Source: a virus. From it: a DNA stretch of 64,000 nucleotides. Under the pieces are notes generated by a model, which was given only the letters and a program-made list of their open reading frames with translations, did no database searches and was not told the origin of the DNA. The position numbers and the translations under genes are program-made. The stretch lies in IMG/VR virus record IMGVR_UViG_3300037070_001066, positions 1 to 64,000 of that record; one strand, 5' to 3'. Shown here in pieces: positions 15,855-23,320 of this stretch; the first letter of the stretch is position 1; every line of letters begins with the position of its first letter.

Positions 15855-15962
15855 ATGAAAACAATATTTATATTATCAACAATATTACTAGTAAGTGCTA
15901 TAGTATCAAACTATGTAATTCAATATGTATTCAACTTCATAAATTATTTAAATCAATTGTAA
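15855..15962 (+). CDS. Single-span membrane peptide, 35 aa
   Basis: ATG at 15855, TAA at 15960-15962. Almost entirely hydrophobic (IFILSTILLVSAIVSNYVI, about 4-22). The stop overlaps the next ATG. It follows an A-rich leader (ACATACCACA) like those of other genes here. Too short for family assignment. Confidence 0.5.
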   Translation: MKTIFILSTILLVSAIVSNYVIQYVFNFINYLNQL

Positions 15963-16129
15963 TGAATGAATTGATTGCTAAATTATCTCAAACATATTTT
16001 GTTAAGGTAATTGATAATAATAACTTTGTATTAATTGCTCGTGATGAAAATGAATTACGAGCAATTGCTATTAAGTATAATTTAATAATAGTTAAAATGC
16101 ACACTAGTATTCAAGATGCATTAAGATAA
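15962..16129 (+). CDS. Hypothetical protein, 55 aa
   Basis: The ATG overlaps the stop of the preceding peptide, and the TAA is at 16127-16129. The strand, strand, helix, strand pattern (TYFVKVID, NFVLIARD, ELRAIAIKYN, LIIVKMH) suggests a compact small domain. Unknown function. Confidence 0.55.
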   Translation: MNELIAKLSQTYFVKVIDNNNFVLIARDENELRAIAIKYNLIIVKMHTSIQDALR

Positions 16130-16141
16130 ATAACATACCAC

Positions 16142-16372
16142 ATGAAAAAGATTATAGTTAATGACTTAACAGTCGCATCAATAGTATTATTCTCAGTATT
16201 TGTATTGGGATTATTTTTACCAATGTTAGTAGTATCATTTTTAGCCTTATTTACTAATTATAAGCTTATTGATATGGTATTATCAGGACCATTCTGGTTT
16301 TTAACAGGTATAGGATGGATAATGGCGGCATTTTATATGAATGATTCTGTAAAGAAACACCCTAATGGCTAA
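16142..16372 (+). CDS. Two-span membrane protein, 76 aa
   Basis: Spans lie at about 13-37 (ASIVLFSVFVLGLFLPMLVV) and 50-66 (FWFLTGIGWIMAAFY). Overlaps the next gene by 8 nt. Unknown role at the membrane. Confidence 0.6.
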   Translation: MKKIIVNDLTVASIVLFSVFVLGLFLPMLVVSFLALFTNYKLIDMVLSGPFWFLTGIGWIMAAFYMNDSVKKHPNG

Positions 16373-16598
16373 TATTGTATTCACAATAGAGCACGATTCA
16401 TTTGCATTTGGACCGTTTCCTGTTGATGAATTAAATGAGTTAGATGGATTAAATGTAACTTCAAAGATTGTAACTAGTCTTAAAGAAGAGGTTACATTTA
16501 CATTCCACGATGATGATGATGTCCATGCTGCAATATTTGTAATAGGACAATACGCTTATAAATTAATGCATATAAATAGAATAGAAAAACAAAATTAA
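16365..16598 (+). CDS. Hypothetical acidic protein, 77 aa
   Basis: Soluble, acidic, with FTIEHDSFAFGPF and TFTFHDDDDVHAAIFVIG segments. Short start/stop overlap with the membrane gene upstream. No family recognised. Confidence 0.55.
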   Translation: MANIVFTIEHDSFAFGPFPVDELNELDGLNVTSKIVTSLKEEVTFTFHDDDDVHAAIFVIGQYAYKLMHINRIEKQN

Positions 16599-16599
16599 T

Positions 16600-16686
16600 A
16601 TGAATGCGCATAAGTTTATGAATATAATACTTGTACTTGAAGTTATTACAATATTTATAGTAATAATATATTTAAATACAAGATAA
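16600..16686 (+). CDS. Single-span membrane peptide, 28 aa
   Basis: ATG at 16600-16602 one base after the previous stop, TAA at 16684-16686. The sequence is one hydrophobic span (IILVLEVITIFIVIIYL, about 9-25) with short polar ends. Confidence 0.4.
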   Translation: MNAHKFMNIILVLEVITIFIVIIYLNTR

Positions 16687-16710
16687 ACGAATTACTAATT
16701 CAATAACCAC

Positions 16711-16802
16711 AAAAAACAAATAACATTCCAAGTTATTGAGGACACCAAGTTTCTATATATTAATATTGACTAGACATAGTATAAATATATAGTTTTAGGT
16801 GT
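16711..16802 (+). other. Two intergenic RNA hairpins
   Basis: CAATAAC (16711-16717) pairs with GTTATTG (16732-16738). Then ACACC (16742-16746) pairs with GGTGT (16798-16802), enclosing CTATATAT/ATATATAG arms. The region lacks an open frame and lies before the 16828 ATG. It may be a leader structure or RNA processing site. Confidence 0.45.
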
Positions 16803-16827
16803 AAAATACAATTTTAAAACGATACAA

Positions 16828-16989
16828 ATGAACAATAAAACTGGTTATAGCATATTAATGGTAATTAATACATTTACAATTATTGCAAGCTTGTATTATT
16901 TATTCTCAACAAGAAATCTATATTTTATATTCCCACTATCAATAGGATTATTATCATTCTATTCATCAGCTCAAATGTATAACAAATAA
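16828..16989 (+). CDS. Two-span membrane protein, 53 aa
   Basis: Spans lie at about 8-25 (SILMVINTFTIIASLYYL) and 32-47 (FIFPLSIGLLSFYSS). ATG at 16828, TAA at 16987-16989. Unknown. Confidence 0.5.
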   Translation: MNNKTGYSILMVINTFTIIASLYYLFSTRNLYFIFPLSIGLLSFYSSAQMYNK

Positions 16990-16999
16990 ACTTAAACAA

Positions 17000-17221
17000 A
17001 TGAAAACAACAGACAAATTAAAACCAACAGAAAAAGCAATGGTTTGTGTTATTATATCAGTAGTATTAATGTTAATATCTATTCTTACTTTATCATTTAA
17101 TTTAGTATTTATAGAAGAATTAGTATCTTTTAAAACAGCATTATTAATAGCTCCATTCATATTATTTGCCATATCTATGGTAGTTTATGATATATTATGG
17201 GAAAAAGAACATTTAAGATGA
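17000..17221 (+). CDS. Two-span membrane protein, 73 aa
   Basis: Spans lie at about 14-36 and 46-64 (LLIAPFILFAISMVVY). Polar head MKTTDKLKPTEK. Its TGA overlaps the next ATG as ATGA at 17218. Confidence 0.6.
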   Translation: MKTTDKLKPTEKAMVCVIISVVLMLISILTLSFNLVFIEELVSFKTALLIAPFILFAISMVVYDILWEKEHLR

Positions 17222-17430
17222 AAATAAGTATTTATAATATTTATTTAGGTCAATCATTATGGGATGTAAGGTATGGTAAAGTTTCTGTAACTAAATTAAA
17301 AGGAGATTATCCTATTAGTGCAGTAACACAAAATGGTACTACATTACATTATGATGAAGAAGGTAAGGCTTGTATTGGCCATAATTATCCAGTATTATAT
17401 ACAAAAAACCCTATAAATGAAATATCCTAA
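17218..17430 (+). CDS. Hypothetical protein, 70 aa
   Basis: I choose the ATG at 17218 (MKISIYNIYLGQSLW), which overlaps the upstream stop as ATGA, over the ATG at 17197. Small beta-rich domain with GDYPISAVTQNGTTLHYDEE. Unknown function. Confidence 0.55.
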   Translation: MKISIYNIYLGQSLWDVRYGKVSVTKLKGDYPISAVTQNGTTLHYDEEGKACIGHNYPVLYTKNPINEIS

Positions 17431-17707
17431 GTTAATGCTTGTGTCAGATAATAATATATCTTGGCACAAAAGAATAGTATTATTTAAAAACGCAAAAGGT
17501 TACATTGCATTTACTGAATATGAATCTATAGACGATATAGATAAATGTCAAAGTACAAGTAAGTGGAGATTTGCAAAAGATATTGTTGAACAAAAAATAG
17601 TTAAACTAAATGAAAACAGAAACAATAGTAATATCAATCTCAGACGTCTTATTAGTGATAGTCCCGCTAGTTGTGCAATTTATAATGTGGAAGATATATA
17701 TTCTTAA
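17417..17707 (+). CDS. Hypothetical protein, 96 aa
   Basis: Soluble N-terminal 65 residues (YPKLMLVSDNNISWHKRIVL, then KGYIAFTEYESIDDIDK). The last 30 codons overlap the next gene by 98 nt in another frame, unusually long for this genome. Both frames have sensible composition, so I keep both; the tail of this one is the less certain part. Confidence 0.5.
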   Translation: MKYPKLMLVSDNNISWHKRIVLFKNAKGYIAFTEYESIDDIDKCQSTSKWRFAKDIVEQKIVKLNENRNNSNINLRRLISDSPASCAIYNVEDIYS

Positions 17708-17819
17708 GAACAATAGTATGGATAACATGCAAAGAAATATTGCCTCAGGATTTTTTACTTTTGTAGGAATGATAATTTATTTCTTTATTATGTCATTTAA
17801 TTGGAGAATAACTTGGTAA
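17610..17819 (+). CDS. Two-span membrane protein, 69 aa
   Basis: Spans lie at about 6-31 (IVISISDVLLVIVPLVVQFI) and 44-62 (GFFTFVGMIIYFFIMSF). Starts inside the upstream gene and its stop overlaps the next ATG by one base. Confidence 0.5.
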   Translation: MKTETIVISISDVLLVIVPLVVQFIMWKIYILKNNSMDNMQRNIASGFFTFVGMIIYFFIMSFNWRITW

Positions 17820-18043
17820 TGAAGCTAATTAAAGTTACATTAATCAAGAAAGATAAGTTTAATACAATTGTAGAAATTACTTACAGCGATAAGAAAATAT
17901 TTAAAGAACCAGAAACTTTTACTAGAATGGCATTTAATGATGGCATGTACTATAAATGGTTAGATGATGGTTCTTATATTCATGAATTAGATAGGTCAAT
18001 TAAAGTTATAGTTGATTTAGGATTTACTGATTTTGATGTATAA
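17819..18043 (+). CDS. Hypothetical protein, 74 aa
   Basis: Start chosen at 17819 (MKLIKVTLIKKDKF), overlapping the previous TAA, instead of an in-frame Met six codons upstream. Beta-rich N-terminus, Tyr/Trp-rich middle (MYYKWLDDGSYIHEL). Unknown. Confidence 0.55.
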   Translation: MKLIKVTLIKKDKFNTIVEITYSDKKIFKEPETFTRMAFNDGMYYKWLDDGSYIHELDRSIKVIVDLGFTDFDV

Positions 18044-18376
18044 ATTTCTATATTTAGAAGCTATCTAGTTCTTTACAGGTGAACTTAAAATAACTGTTGA
18101 TTCCCTAGTCTAGAAGAACGAGGACTCACAGGTGCAAGAGTATAAACAAAGCATTCAAACTATTACATTGACATTGCAAGTGTTGTATTGTAATAGAATA
18201 GTGAGAAGTCGTAGATGGGCGGACCACTTTTAGACAAAAAAACCTAAATAATTAAAGATGTTGTTAACGCCTTGGTTCTAATATCTCTGCATTACTATAG
18301 CAGTAACATCGCTCAATAGTTTTGGATGTATTAGTTTTAGGCGTAGACATCTTTTTAACCATCTAAATAATAATAT
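18044..18376 (+). ncRNA. Structured non-coding region, putative RNA ending at a stem plus U-run
   Basis: 333 nt with no credible gene. The first part has GTTCTT/AAGAAC pairing (about 18070 with 18113) and a TATTACA/TGTAATA hairpin (about 18161-18196). The second part is closed by AGATGT (18256-18261) with ACATCT (18347-18352), with CGCC/GGCG and CTGC/GCAG inside, and ends in TTTTT. It is followed by AACCATCTAAATA and the 18377 start. Family unknown. It could be one or two RNAs. Confidence 0.5.
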
Positions 18377-18559
18377 ATGTATACAGAATTAATAATATAT
18401 TCTTCATTATGTTGGTTGCTTGCAATTTTATTTTATGGAGCAAATGTAAAAGATGATGAAGAAGTAGATATTTGGTTAGTACTTATAACAATATTTGCGC
18501 CAATAGCATTACCTATGTGTTTTATATATGTAACATTTATGGCGGCAATAGAATCTTAA
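18377..18559 (+). CDS. Two-span membrane protein, 60 aa
   Basis: Spans lie at about 5-22 (LIIYSSLCWLLAILFYGA) and 34-56 (LVLITIFAPIALPMCFIYVT), with an acidic DDEEVD loop. CTAAATA begins exactly 14 nt before its ATG. Confidence 0.6.
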   Translation: MYTELIIYSSLCWLLAILFYGANVKDDEEVDIWLVLITIFAPIALPMCFIYVTFMAAIES

Positions 18560-18579
18560 CCTTTAAAAACTTAAAAAAC

Positions 18580-18762
18580 ATGCCAGAGAAATTAATAATA
18601 CTAATCCTACTTATAGGATTAAATGCATTGTATTGGATGGATTATCTAAAAACATTCAACAATACTAGTGATGATGGGGCAGTTGGTAAAGCTTTATTAG
18701 GCTTATTATTGTTAATACCATCAGGATTAATATTATTTAATTTAGATTTTTTATTACGATGA
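18580..18762 (+). CDS. Two-span membrane protein, 60 aa
   Basis: Start at the ATG at 18580 (MPEKLIILILLIG) after an A-rich leader; the longer frame from 18472 is rejected because it lies inside the previous gene. Spans lie at about 4-20 and 42-58. Overlaps the next gene by 4 nt. Confidence 0.55.
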   Translation: MPEKLIILILLIGLNALYWMDYLKTFNNTSDDGAVGKALLGLLLLIPSGLILFNLDFLLR

Positions 18763-18992
18763 TACCTAATGTATTTCATCTAAGGCTAGTATCAGAAGCT
18801 TATAAGATTAAATATAGATCCGTAGTATGGAGAGCTAGAAAACTTGGAATAACTTCATCTGAAGTTACAAATGAACAAGCTTTTGATATTGCTAACTACA
18901 GAAAGAAACCTAAATTAGAGGTAATAGTAGTTTATGTCACGTTTGAAATTATACCATCAAGAATGAATTATACCACGTTAGAAGATTTATAG
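18759..18992 (+). CDS. Small basic helix-turn-helix-like protein
   Basis: 77 residues. LVSEAYKIKYRSVVWRARKLG followed by EVTNEQAFDIANYRKKPKLE (about 7-48) reads like a helix-turn-helix with Arg/Lys-rich recognition surface, then a beta tail. Possible small DNA-binding regulator. It precedes the tmRNA by 62 nt. Confidence 0.5.
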   Translation: MIPNVFHLRLVSEAYKIKYRSVVWRARKLGITSSEVTNEQAFDIANYRKKPKLEVIVVYVTFEIIPSRMNYTTLEDL

Positions 18993-19029
18993 TACAGTGG
19001 TTTTGTGTGGTATCGTTTCCATTGTGCAG

Positions 19030-19048
19030 GGGAGAGCAATCTCCCCAA
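19030..19048 (+). other. GNRA-capped hairpin before the tmRNA
   Basis: GGGGAGA-GCAA-TCTCCCC is a perfect 7-bp stem with a GCAA tetraloop, ending a few nt before the mature 5' end of the tmRNA. It may guide 5' processing or act as a weak terminator (AACTTTT follows). Confidence 0.6.
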
Positions 19049-19053
19049 CTTTT

Positions 19054-19367
19054 GGGGCTGTTTTGGTTTTGACTGGTAGTGAGTAGGTAAATAGTTCAGT
19101 GAGAGATAACTCTAAACATAGGTGAATTGAATAAATGGAAAACAAATTGACGCCAATATGGCAAAAGTTCGTAGCTTAATCAACTCTGAGGAGTTTGAAT
19201 TAGCAGCATAATTATTCTAAAGATTTATCATTTAGATTAAAATGATTGGTGGATTGTTAGCTAAAACTAGTTAACCCCTTTGAACGTAACAATTTAAAAA
19301 CGTGAAACTGTATACAACTATTTAGCGAATGCTAATCAGGACGCGGGTTCGAATCCCGCCAGCTCCA
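19054..19367 (+). ncRNA. ssrA: Phage-encoded tmRNA (ssrA)
   Basis: The 5' end GGGGCTGTTTTGGTTTTGAC matches the universal tmRNA opening. The 3' end has a T-arm (GCGGG-TTCGAAT-CCCGC) and CAGCTCC, which pairs with GGGGCTG over 7 bp with one G-U. The encoded 3' end is ACAC, so CCA is presumably added by the host. The likely tag reading frame starts at GCA 19161 (possibly one codon earlier) and ends at TAA 19209-19211, giving a tag of about 16 residues, AKVRSLINSEEFELAA. tmRNA with SmpB frees stalled ribosomes and tags the product for proteolysis. Total length 314 nt, slightly shorter than bacterial tmRNAs. No smpB is seen in this window. Confidence 0.92.
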
Positions 19368-19383
19368 CACTCCTAGAGTGGTT

Positions 19384-19457
19384 CCACATGCCATGAGTTA
19401 GGCTAGCAAATACGACAGGACTGTATTTGTGATGAGGTTCGACTCCTTAAATGTGAC
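19384..19457 (+). other. tRNA-like remnant
   Basis: It contains a T-arm (TGAGG-TTCGACT-CCTTA, 19433-19449), an anticodon-arm-like 7-bp hairpin (CAAATAC/GTATTTG, 19407-19429) with a 9-nt loop, and a partial acceptor (CACAT with ATGTG). The D-arm and U33 are missing. It is probably a decayed tRNA or a tRNA mimic cotranscribed with the tmRNA. Confidence 0.3.
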
Positions 19458-19477
19458 TAACATTAAATAATAATAGA

Positions 19478-19720
19478 ATGAAGAACAATTTTTTTACAGG
19501 GTTAATATTGGGAATAGTTGCTATGATTTTAGTGGGATTTGTTGCTGCACAAAACAAAACTATCTTTCAACCAGCTGCTCCAGCTGTAGTTAGTGCAAGA
19601 ATGTGTAACACACAATTAGAAATAATTGCTGCTCTTAAATTCTATGCTGATAGAGAATATCTTGTTGATATTCATCAGTTAGGTTCAGGAACAGTAATTG
19701 TTGTTGGTAAAAAATATTAA
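19478..19720 (+). CDS. Secreted or membrane-anchored small protein
   Basis: 80 residues. N-terminal hydrophobic segment (FFTGLILGIVAMILVGFVAA, about 5-24), then a soluble domain ending in GSGTVIVVGKKY. Either an uncleaved anchor or a signal peptide cut after VAAQ. Unknown function. Confidence 0.6.
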   Translation: MKNNFFTGLILGIVAMILVGFVAAQNKTIFQPAAPAVVSARMCNTQLEIIAALKFYADREYLVDIHQLGSGTVIVVGKKY

Positions 19721-19737
19721 TTTTAAATTGATTTATT

Positions 19738-19926
19738 ATGGCCAGAGAAGGAAAACAAAAGAGAAAGATTTATTTTACTGTTAGTGAACCAGGAGAATTA
19801 AAATTCAAAAACGTTTCAGCAGGTAAATTTACAAAAAAAGTAAGAAAACACAAAGCTACTCGTAATTTACAATTTGTTAAATCATTAGGTTTAGAGCCTA
19901 TGGGTAAAATAGTATATGATGCCTAA
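19738..19926 (+). CDS. Small basic protein, 62 aa
   Basis: Strongly basic (REGKQKRKIYF, FTKKVRKHKATR), with two strands, compatible with a nucleic-acid binding protein. Overlaps the next gene by 8 nt. Confidence 0.55.
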   Translation: MAREGKQKRKIYFTVSEPGELKFKNVSAGKFTKKVRKHKATRNLQFVKSLGLEPMGKIVYDA

Positions 19927-20068
19927 AATAGTATTATTTAAAAAACTATTAGGAAACAGGGGAGGCTGTCCTAAATGTGGTGGTGAGCTAGATGGAGACA
20001 ATATGGCTGCCTGGTGTACAAGATGCGATTGGAATAACTTTGGAACTTATTTAACATGGCAAAAATAA
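19919..20068 (+). CDS. Small zinc-ribbon protein, 49 aa
   Basis: ATG at 19919, TAA at 20066-20068. Knuckles GCPKCGGEL and WCTRCDW form a four-Cys zinc ribbon. Basic N-terminus. It overlaps the next ATG by 13 nt. Likely a small nucleic-acid or RNAP-binding factor. Confidence 0.6.
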   Translation: MPKIVLFKKLLGNRGGCPKCGGELDGDNMAAWCTRCDWNNFGTYLTWQK

Positions 20069-20316
20069 CATTAAAACAAATTAGAAAAGAGCTTGACGAG
20101 CTCATGAAAGAAAAAAAGAAAGGTTTAACAAGTTCAAAAGAGATTAATTTAGCTGTAAATAGAGCTAGATTTGAAATCAATTTGAAATATGGTAAGAATT
20201 GGAGAGAAAGATTCAAGACTAATCATAAAAAATCATATGATTTCAGCAAACCATCTCAAGCTCAAGATTTAGGAGATGAATGGGATCATTATGCTTGGAC
20301 TGCTGACGATTATTAA
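20056..20316 (+). CDS. Basic helical protein, 86 aa
   Basis: Lys-rich helices (KITLKQIRKELDELMKEKKK, about 3-22) with a C-terminal acidic/aromatic end (GDEWDHYAWTADDY). Unknown function. Confidence 0.6.
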   Translation: MAKITLKQIRKELDELMKEKKKGLTSSKEINLAVNRARFEINLKYGKNWRERFKTNHKKSYDFSKPSQAQDLGDEWDHYAWTADDY

Positions 20317-20317
20317 T

Positions 20318-20584
20318 ATGGAAGAAACAACCACAGCAGAACAATATTTAGATGATGATGTAGAAATTGCATTATATAATCTAAGACACGATCATCCTAA
20401 TCTATTTTCTCTATTAACTAAAAAGTTAATTGGATTTGCGGCAATACATTGTAAAGTGCAACAAGAAGCTATCTTAGAAAGTGCATATATTAATACATCT
20501 AGAGATAAGAATCGTAACATTACAAGTGCTAGAATAAACAAAGAATCAGTATTAACAGCTTATCCAGTTGAAAACATTAAATAA
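20318..20584 (+). CDS. Hypothetical protein, 88 aa
   Basis: Start at the ATG at 20318 (MEETTTAEQYLDDD), one base after the previous stop; the longer frame from 20276 lies within the upstream gene. Acidic N-terminus, then a helical domain. Unknown. Confidence 0.6.
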   Translation: MEETTTAEQYLDDDVEIALYNLRHDHPNLFSLLTKKLIGFAAIHCKVQQEAILESAYINTSRDKNRNITSARINKESVLTAYPVENIK

Positions 20585-20587
20585 GTT

Positions 20588-20701
20588 ATGGAAAATAAAG
20601 AATTAAAACAATATACTAAGTATCTATTAGTATATTTTGCAATATCAATTGCATTAATAGGAATATTATATTATTTTGGATTAGTAGATTTATCTAAATA
20701 A
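20588..20701 (+). CDS. Single-span membrane peptide, 37 aa
   Basis: ATG at 20588, TAA at 20699-20701. Polar head (ENKELKQYTKY), then one span (LLVYFAISIALIGILYYFGL, about 13-32). Confidence 0.5.
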   Translation: MENKELKQYTKYLLVYFAISIALIGILYYFGLVDLSK

Positions 20702-20765
20702 TTAAAGAAACCAGGGTAAGCCGAAAACTGGAACTAGAGTAGGCAAAACAAATAAATAAATTTTT

Positions 20766-21779
20766 ATGAGAAATGTTTTAAAAAACACAATGTTCGCAAT
20801 CTTAGCATTTATTGCTTTAAGTTTAACTTCCTGTACCGACAACGGTGATGACAAAGGTTCTTCTGCTGATCCAAATGCTATTGAAAAAACAAGTGTTTCT
20901 TTCAATGTGACTACACCTAAACCAGTATCAACAGGAAGAAGTGTTGTTCGTGGTACTATAGACACTAAAGTTAGCGCTATTACAATTAAAGCTGTAAAAG
21001 TATGGACACCTGGATCTAATCTTCCTGGATTCCCTAACTATAATGTTCAAGGTACATTTGAATTAGTTCCTAATGGAACTGTGGGTGCATTACCTGGATT
21101 TGACTTACAAGATGTTGCTATTGGTACTAACAATTTCTATGCTACTACTGAAGCAGCAGGTACACCAACATTTAAAGTAGATTTGGATAATCATCCTTGG
21201 ACTACAAATGCAGCTGAGGCTATCTTTGCTAACAACAAACTTAATACGTATAAAGCAGCAATTCCTTTTGCTACATATACTGGTGAAGTTTTAAACAAAG
21301 TTATCTACAAACCAGAAGCTAGTAATAATATTGGCAACAATGTTGCGTTCAATATGACTACTCAAAATGGTAGAATTACTTCAGCTATCACATTAGATGA
21401 TTACTTGGTACAATTAGAGTACAGATTAAAAGTTATCATTGACGTTTACACTCCTTCAGGTGTGCTTATTGAAAGATTATCTCCTTCTACACAAATGGTA
21501 GGTGGTGATGTAATGTTGTTTCAATGGAGTAACGCACATTCTGTAGCAGGTGCTAAAGTTAAATATACTGTTGAGATTAAAGAATTAGGTCAATTACAAT
21601 CTTTAAGCGCACCATTATACACTTATTCTTTTGAAGATGTTGTAGTTGCTTCTGCTTCTAAAAATACTCATTATACTATTGGTAGAGACAAAGCTCAGGT
21701 TACTTTAAATGGTACTGACGACTTTACATTCAATATTCCTGAGTGGATTGAAGGTAACAATACAGTAGGGACGAACTAA
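20766..21779 (+). CDS. Lipoprotein, probably surface exposed
   Basis: 337 residues. Signal peptide with lipobox LTSC (Cys at about 23), followed by TDNGDDKGSS. In Bacteroidota an acidic stretch right after the lipidated Cys acts as a lipoprotein export signal to the cell surface. The rest is beta-rich with repeated Thr/Val/Gly strands, like Bacteroidota adhesin or fimbrillin-type lipoproteins. A phage-made surface lipoprotein most simply suggests superinfection exclusion or receptor masking (inference). It overlaps a second lipoprotein gene. Confidence 0.8.
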   Translation: MRNVLKNTMFAILAFIALSLTSCTDNGDDKGSSADPNAIEKTSVSFNVTTPKPVSTGRSVVRGTIDTKVSAITIKAVKVWTPGSNLPGFPNYNVQGTFELVPNGTVGALPGFDLQDVAIGTNNFYATTEAAGTPTFKVDLDNHPWTTNAAEAIFANNKLNTYKAAIPFATYTGEVLNKVIYKPEASNNIGNNVAFNMTTQNGRITSAITLDDYLVQLEYRLKVIIDVYTPSGVLIERLSPSTQMVGGDVMLFQWSNAHSVAGAKVKYTVEIKELGQLQSLSAPLYTYSFEDVVVASASKNTHYTIGRDKAQVTLNGTDDFTFNIPEWIEGNNTVGTN

Positions 21780-21949
21780 TGAGAAAGTTATTAATTGCAT
21801 TAGTTATTGTCTTTACATCTTGTACTGACGACGATATTTATATTATAAATTATTGTCCTAGAGACTGTAATGTAGATCATTGTCATAATTTCACTAAAGC
21901 TGATTTTGATTGGCAAAAGTGGCAAGAAGAACAAAATAAAAAAGGATAA
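21779..21949 (+). CDS. Small Cys-rich lipoprotein, 56 aa
   Basis: The ATG overlaps the stop of the large lipoprotein; TAA at 21947-21949. Signal peptide with lipobox FTSC (Cys at 15), then the acidic TDDDI, again a likely surface-export signal. A Cys/His cluster (CPRDCNVDHCHNF) may bind metal or form disulfides. Probably works with its neighbour. Confidence 0.7.
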   Translation: MRKLLIALVIVFTSCTDDDIYIINYCPRDCNVDHCHNFTKADFDWQKWQEEQNKKG

Positions 21950-21954
21950 TACTA

Positions 21955-21988
21955 GAAAGGAGCTCTATTAATTTAGGGCTCTTTTTTT
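21955..21988 (+). terminator. Intrinsic terminator
   Basis: GGAGC/GGCTC arms around TCTATTAATTTAG, followed by seven T. It ends the lipoprotein transcript. Confidence 0.75.
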
Positions 21989-22010
21989 ATTAACATTTAA
22001 ATTATTTAAG

Positions 22011-22304
22011 ATGAAAAGATTATTTTTGCTTGGATTATTACTATTTAGTGGGATTGTATTTTCCCAAAATAACCATGAATTTTCAACTGTGTATCCTGAG
22101 AGAACAAATTGGAATGTTCAAGGTAAAGTTCTATATGCAGACTATGCAGACAGTGAAAAAGGTAGGTTTAAAAAAGTTGTTAGATACAAATATGAACCTA
22201 TTAACTGTACAAATGTTTGGACAGTAGAATATCCTAAACAACGTATTAAATATATTATACGTGTTAATGGAAACAAATCATTAATAACTAAATATAGAAT
22301 ATAA
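22011..22304 (+). CDS. Secreted protein, 97 aa
   Basis: Classical signal peptide MKRLFLLGLLLFSGIVFSQ, then a basic beta-rich domain (FKKVVRYKYEPINC). The stop overlaps the next start by one base. Periplasmic or outer-membrane acting; function unknown. Confidence 0.65.
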   Translation: MKRLFLLGLLLFSGIVFSQNNHEFSTVYPERTNWNVQGKVLYADYADSEKGRFKKVVRYKYEPINCTNVWTVEYPKQRIKYIIRVNGNKSLITKYRI

Positions 22305-22699
22305 TGAAGAAACTAATTTTATTGTTATTATTAGCAACAAGTTTAACATCATTTGCTCAAGCGTTAGAGCCTTCTACATATTATAGTGCAGAGATTACAA
22401 CTGATGGAAACAAAACTTACACATACTATTTTTATGTAAATAAGAATAATTATGTAAGAATGGTAAATGCAAACAAGGGTCTTGAAGAAACATCAGTTAA
22501 TCAAACTATGGTACACGGTACAACAACTACATATGGCTGGCAAAATGCTGGAGGTGTATGGTCAGAATGCCAGAACTTTGTATTTACTAAAGATTTAAAA
22601 TCAGGTAATATATATGTGCATTTTATGAGAGTAGTGCAAAATGAAGGATCTGTTCCATGGTCTGTTATAGGCGTTGGGAACGTAGATAAATTCTATTAA
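22304..22699 (+). CDS. Secreted protein, 131 aa
   Basis: Signal peptide MKKLILLLLLATSLTSFAQ, then a beta-rich domain with WQNAGGVWSEC and IYVHFMRVV. Coupled to the secreted protein upstream, so the pair probably modifies the envelope together. Unknown family. Confidence 0.65.
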   Translation: MKKLILLLLLATSLTSFAQALEPSTYYSAEITTDGNKTYTYYFYVNKNNYVRMVNANKGLEETSVNQTMVHGTTTTYGWQNAGGVWSECQNFVFTKDLKSGNIYVHFMRVVQNEGSVPWSVIGVGNVDKFY

Positions 22700-22712
22700 T
22701 AAAAATAATCAG

Positions 22713-22859
22713 ATGATTTCACTTTTAAAAATTAAGAAAAAATATACTCAAGACGAAATAGATTATATATCTAGTAAAATACCAGACATTGAATTCTATT
22801 TAATATCAGATGGATTAAGAGAATTTTGGCTTGAGTGGAGAGAAAAAAACGAAAAATAA
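22713..22859 (+). CDS. Hypothetical protein, 48 aa
   Basis: ATG at 22713, TAA at 22857-22859. Lys-rich N-terminus, then a helix and a W-rich C-terminal helix (LREFWLEWREKNEK). Unknown. Confidence 0.5.
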   Translation: MISLLKIKKKYTQDEIDYISSKIPDIEFYLISDGLREFWLEWREKNEK

Positions 22860-22885
22860 ATCAAAACTAATAAAAAAACAATACC

Positions 22886-23296
22886 ATGAGCGAGGTTAAC
22901 AAGTTAGATATGGCCGAAGAGCCTATCACAGTAAAGAAAAATAGGTCAGTAAAGAAGTATTCAGTTATTGAGGAGCAAATAATTATGGATTTAGTTATGC
23001 TATATCCAGATAATATGGCTCACGCATTCTCAGAAGCTTCTAAAAAATTAAAAAACAGGGCTAAACATAGCATTGCCCAAAAATATTATTCAATGATAAA
23101 TAAAGGCAGTAAAAAGAGTCCTGTTGTTACAGGCTCTGCAGCAGGGTTTTCCGCTAACAAAAGTACAAAGAGAGTAAAAGGTCAATTTATTAGAAAAGAG
23201 CCTTTACAACCGCTTATAGTGATCTTTAAACAGCTGTTAGAGTGTGATCCTGTACAGAGAAAAAAGATTATGGAATTTCTTAAGACTATTGAGTAG
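22886..23296 (+). CDS. Myb/SANT-like DNA-binding protein
   Basis: 136 residues. Residues about 25-70 (YSVIEEQIIMDLVMLYPDN, then AFSEASKKLKNRAKHSIAQK, then YYSMI) show the three-helix spacing of a Myb/SANT domain. A basic Ser/Gly linker and a C-terminal helical region (VIFKQLLECDPVQRKKIMEF) follow. Probably a transcription or replication regulator of the phage. The domain call is by pattern only. Confidence 0.55.
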   Translation: MSEVNKLDMAEEPITVKKNRSVKKYSVIEEQIIMDLVMLYPDNMAHAFSEASKKLKNRAKHSIAQKYYSMINKGSKKSPVVTGSAAGFSANKSTKRVKGQFIRKEPLQPLIVIFKQLLECDPVQRKKIMEFLKTIE

Positions 23297-23320
23297 AATT
23301 TTTAACTAAATCTGATTATT

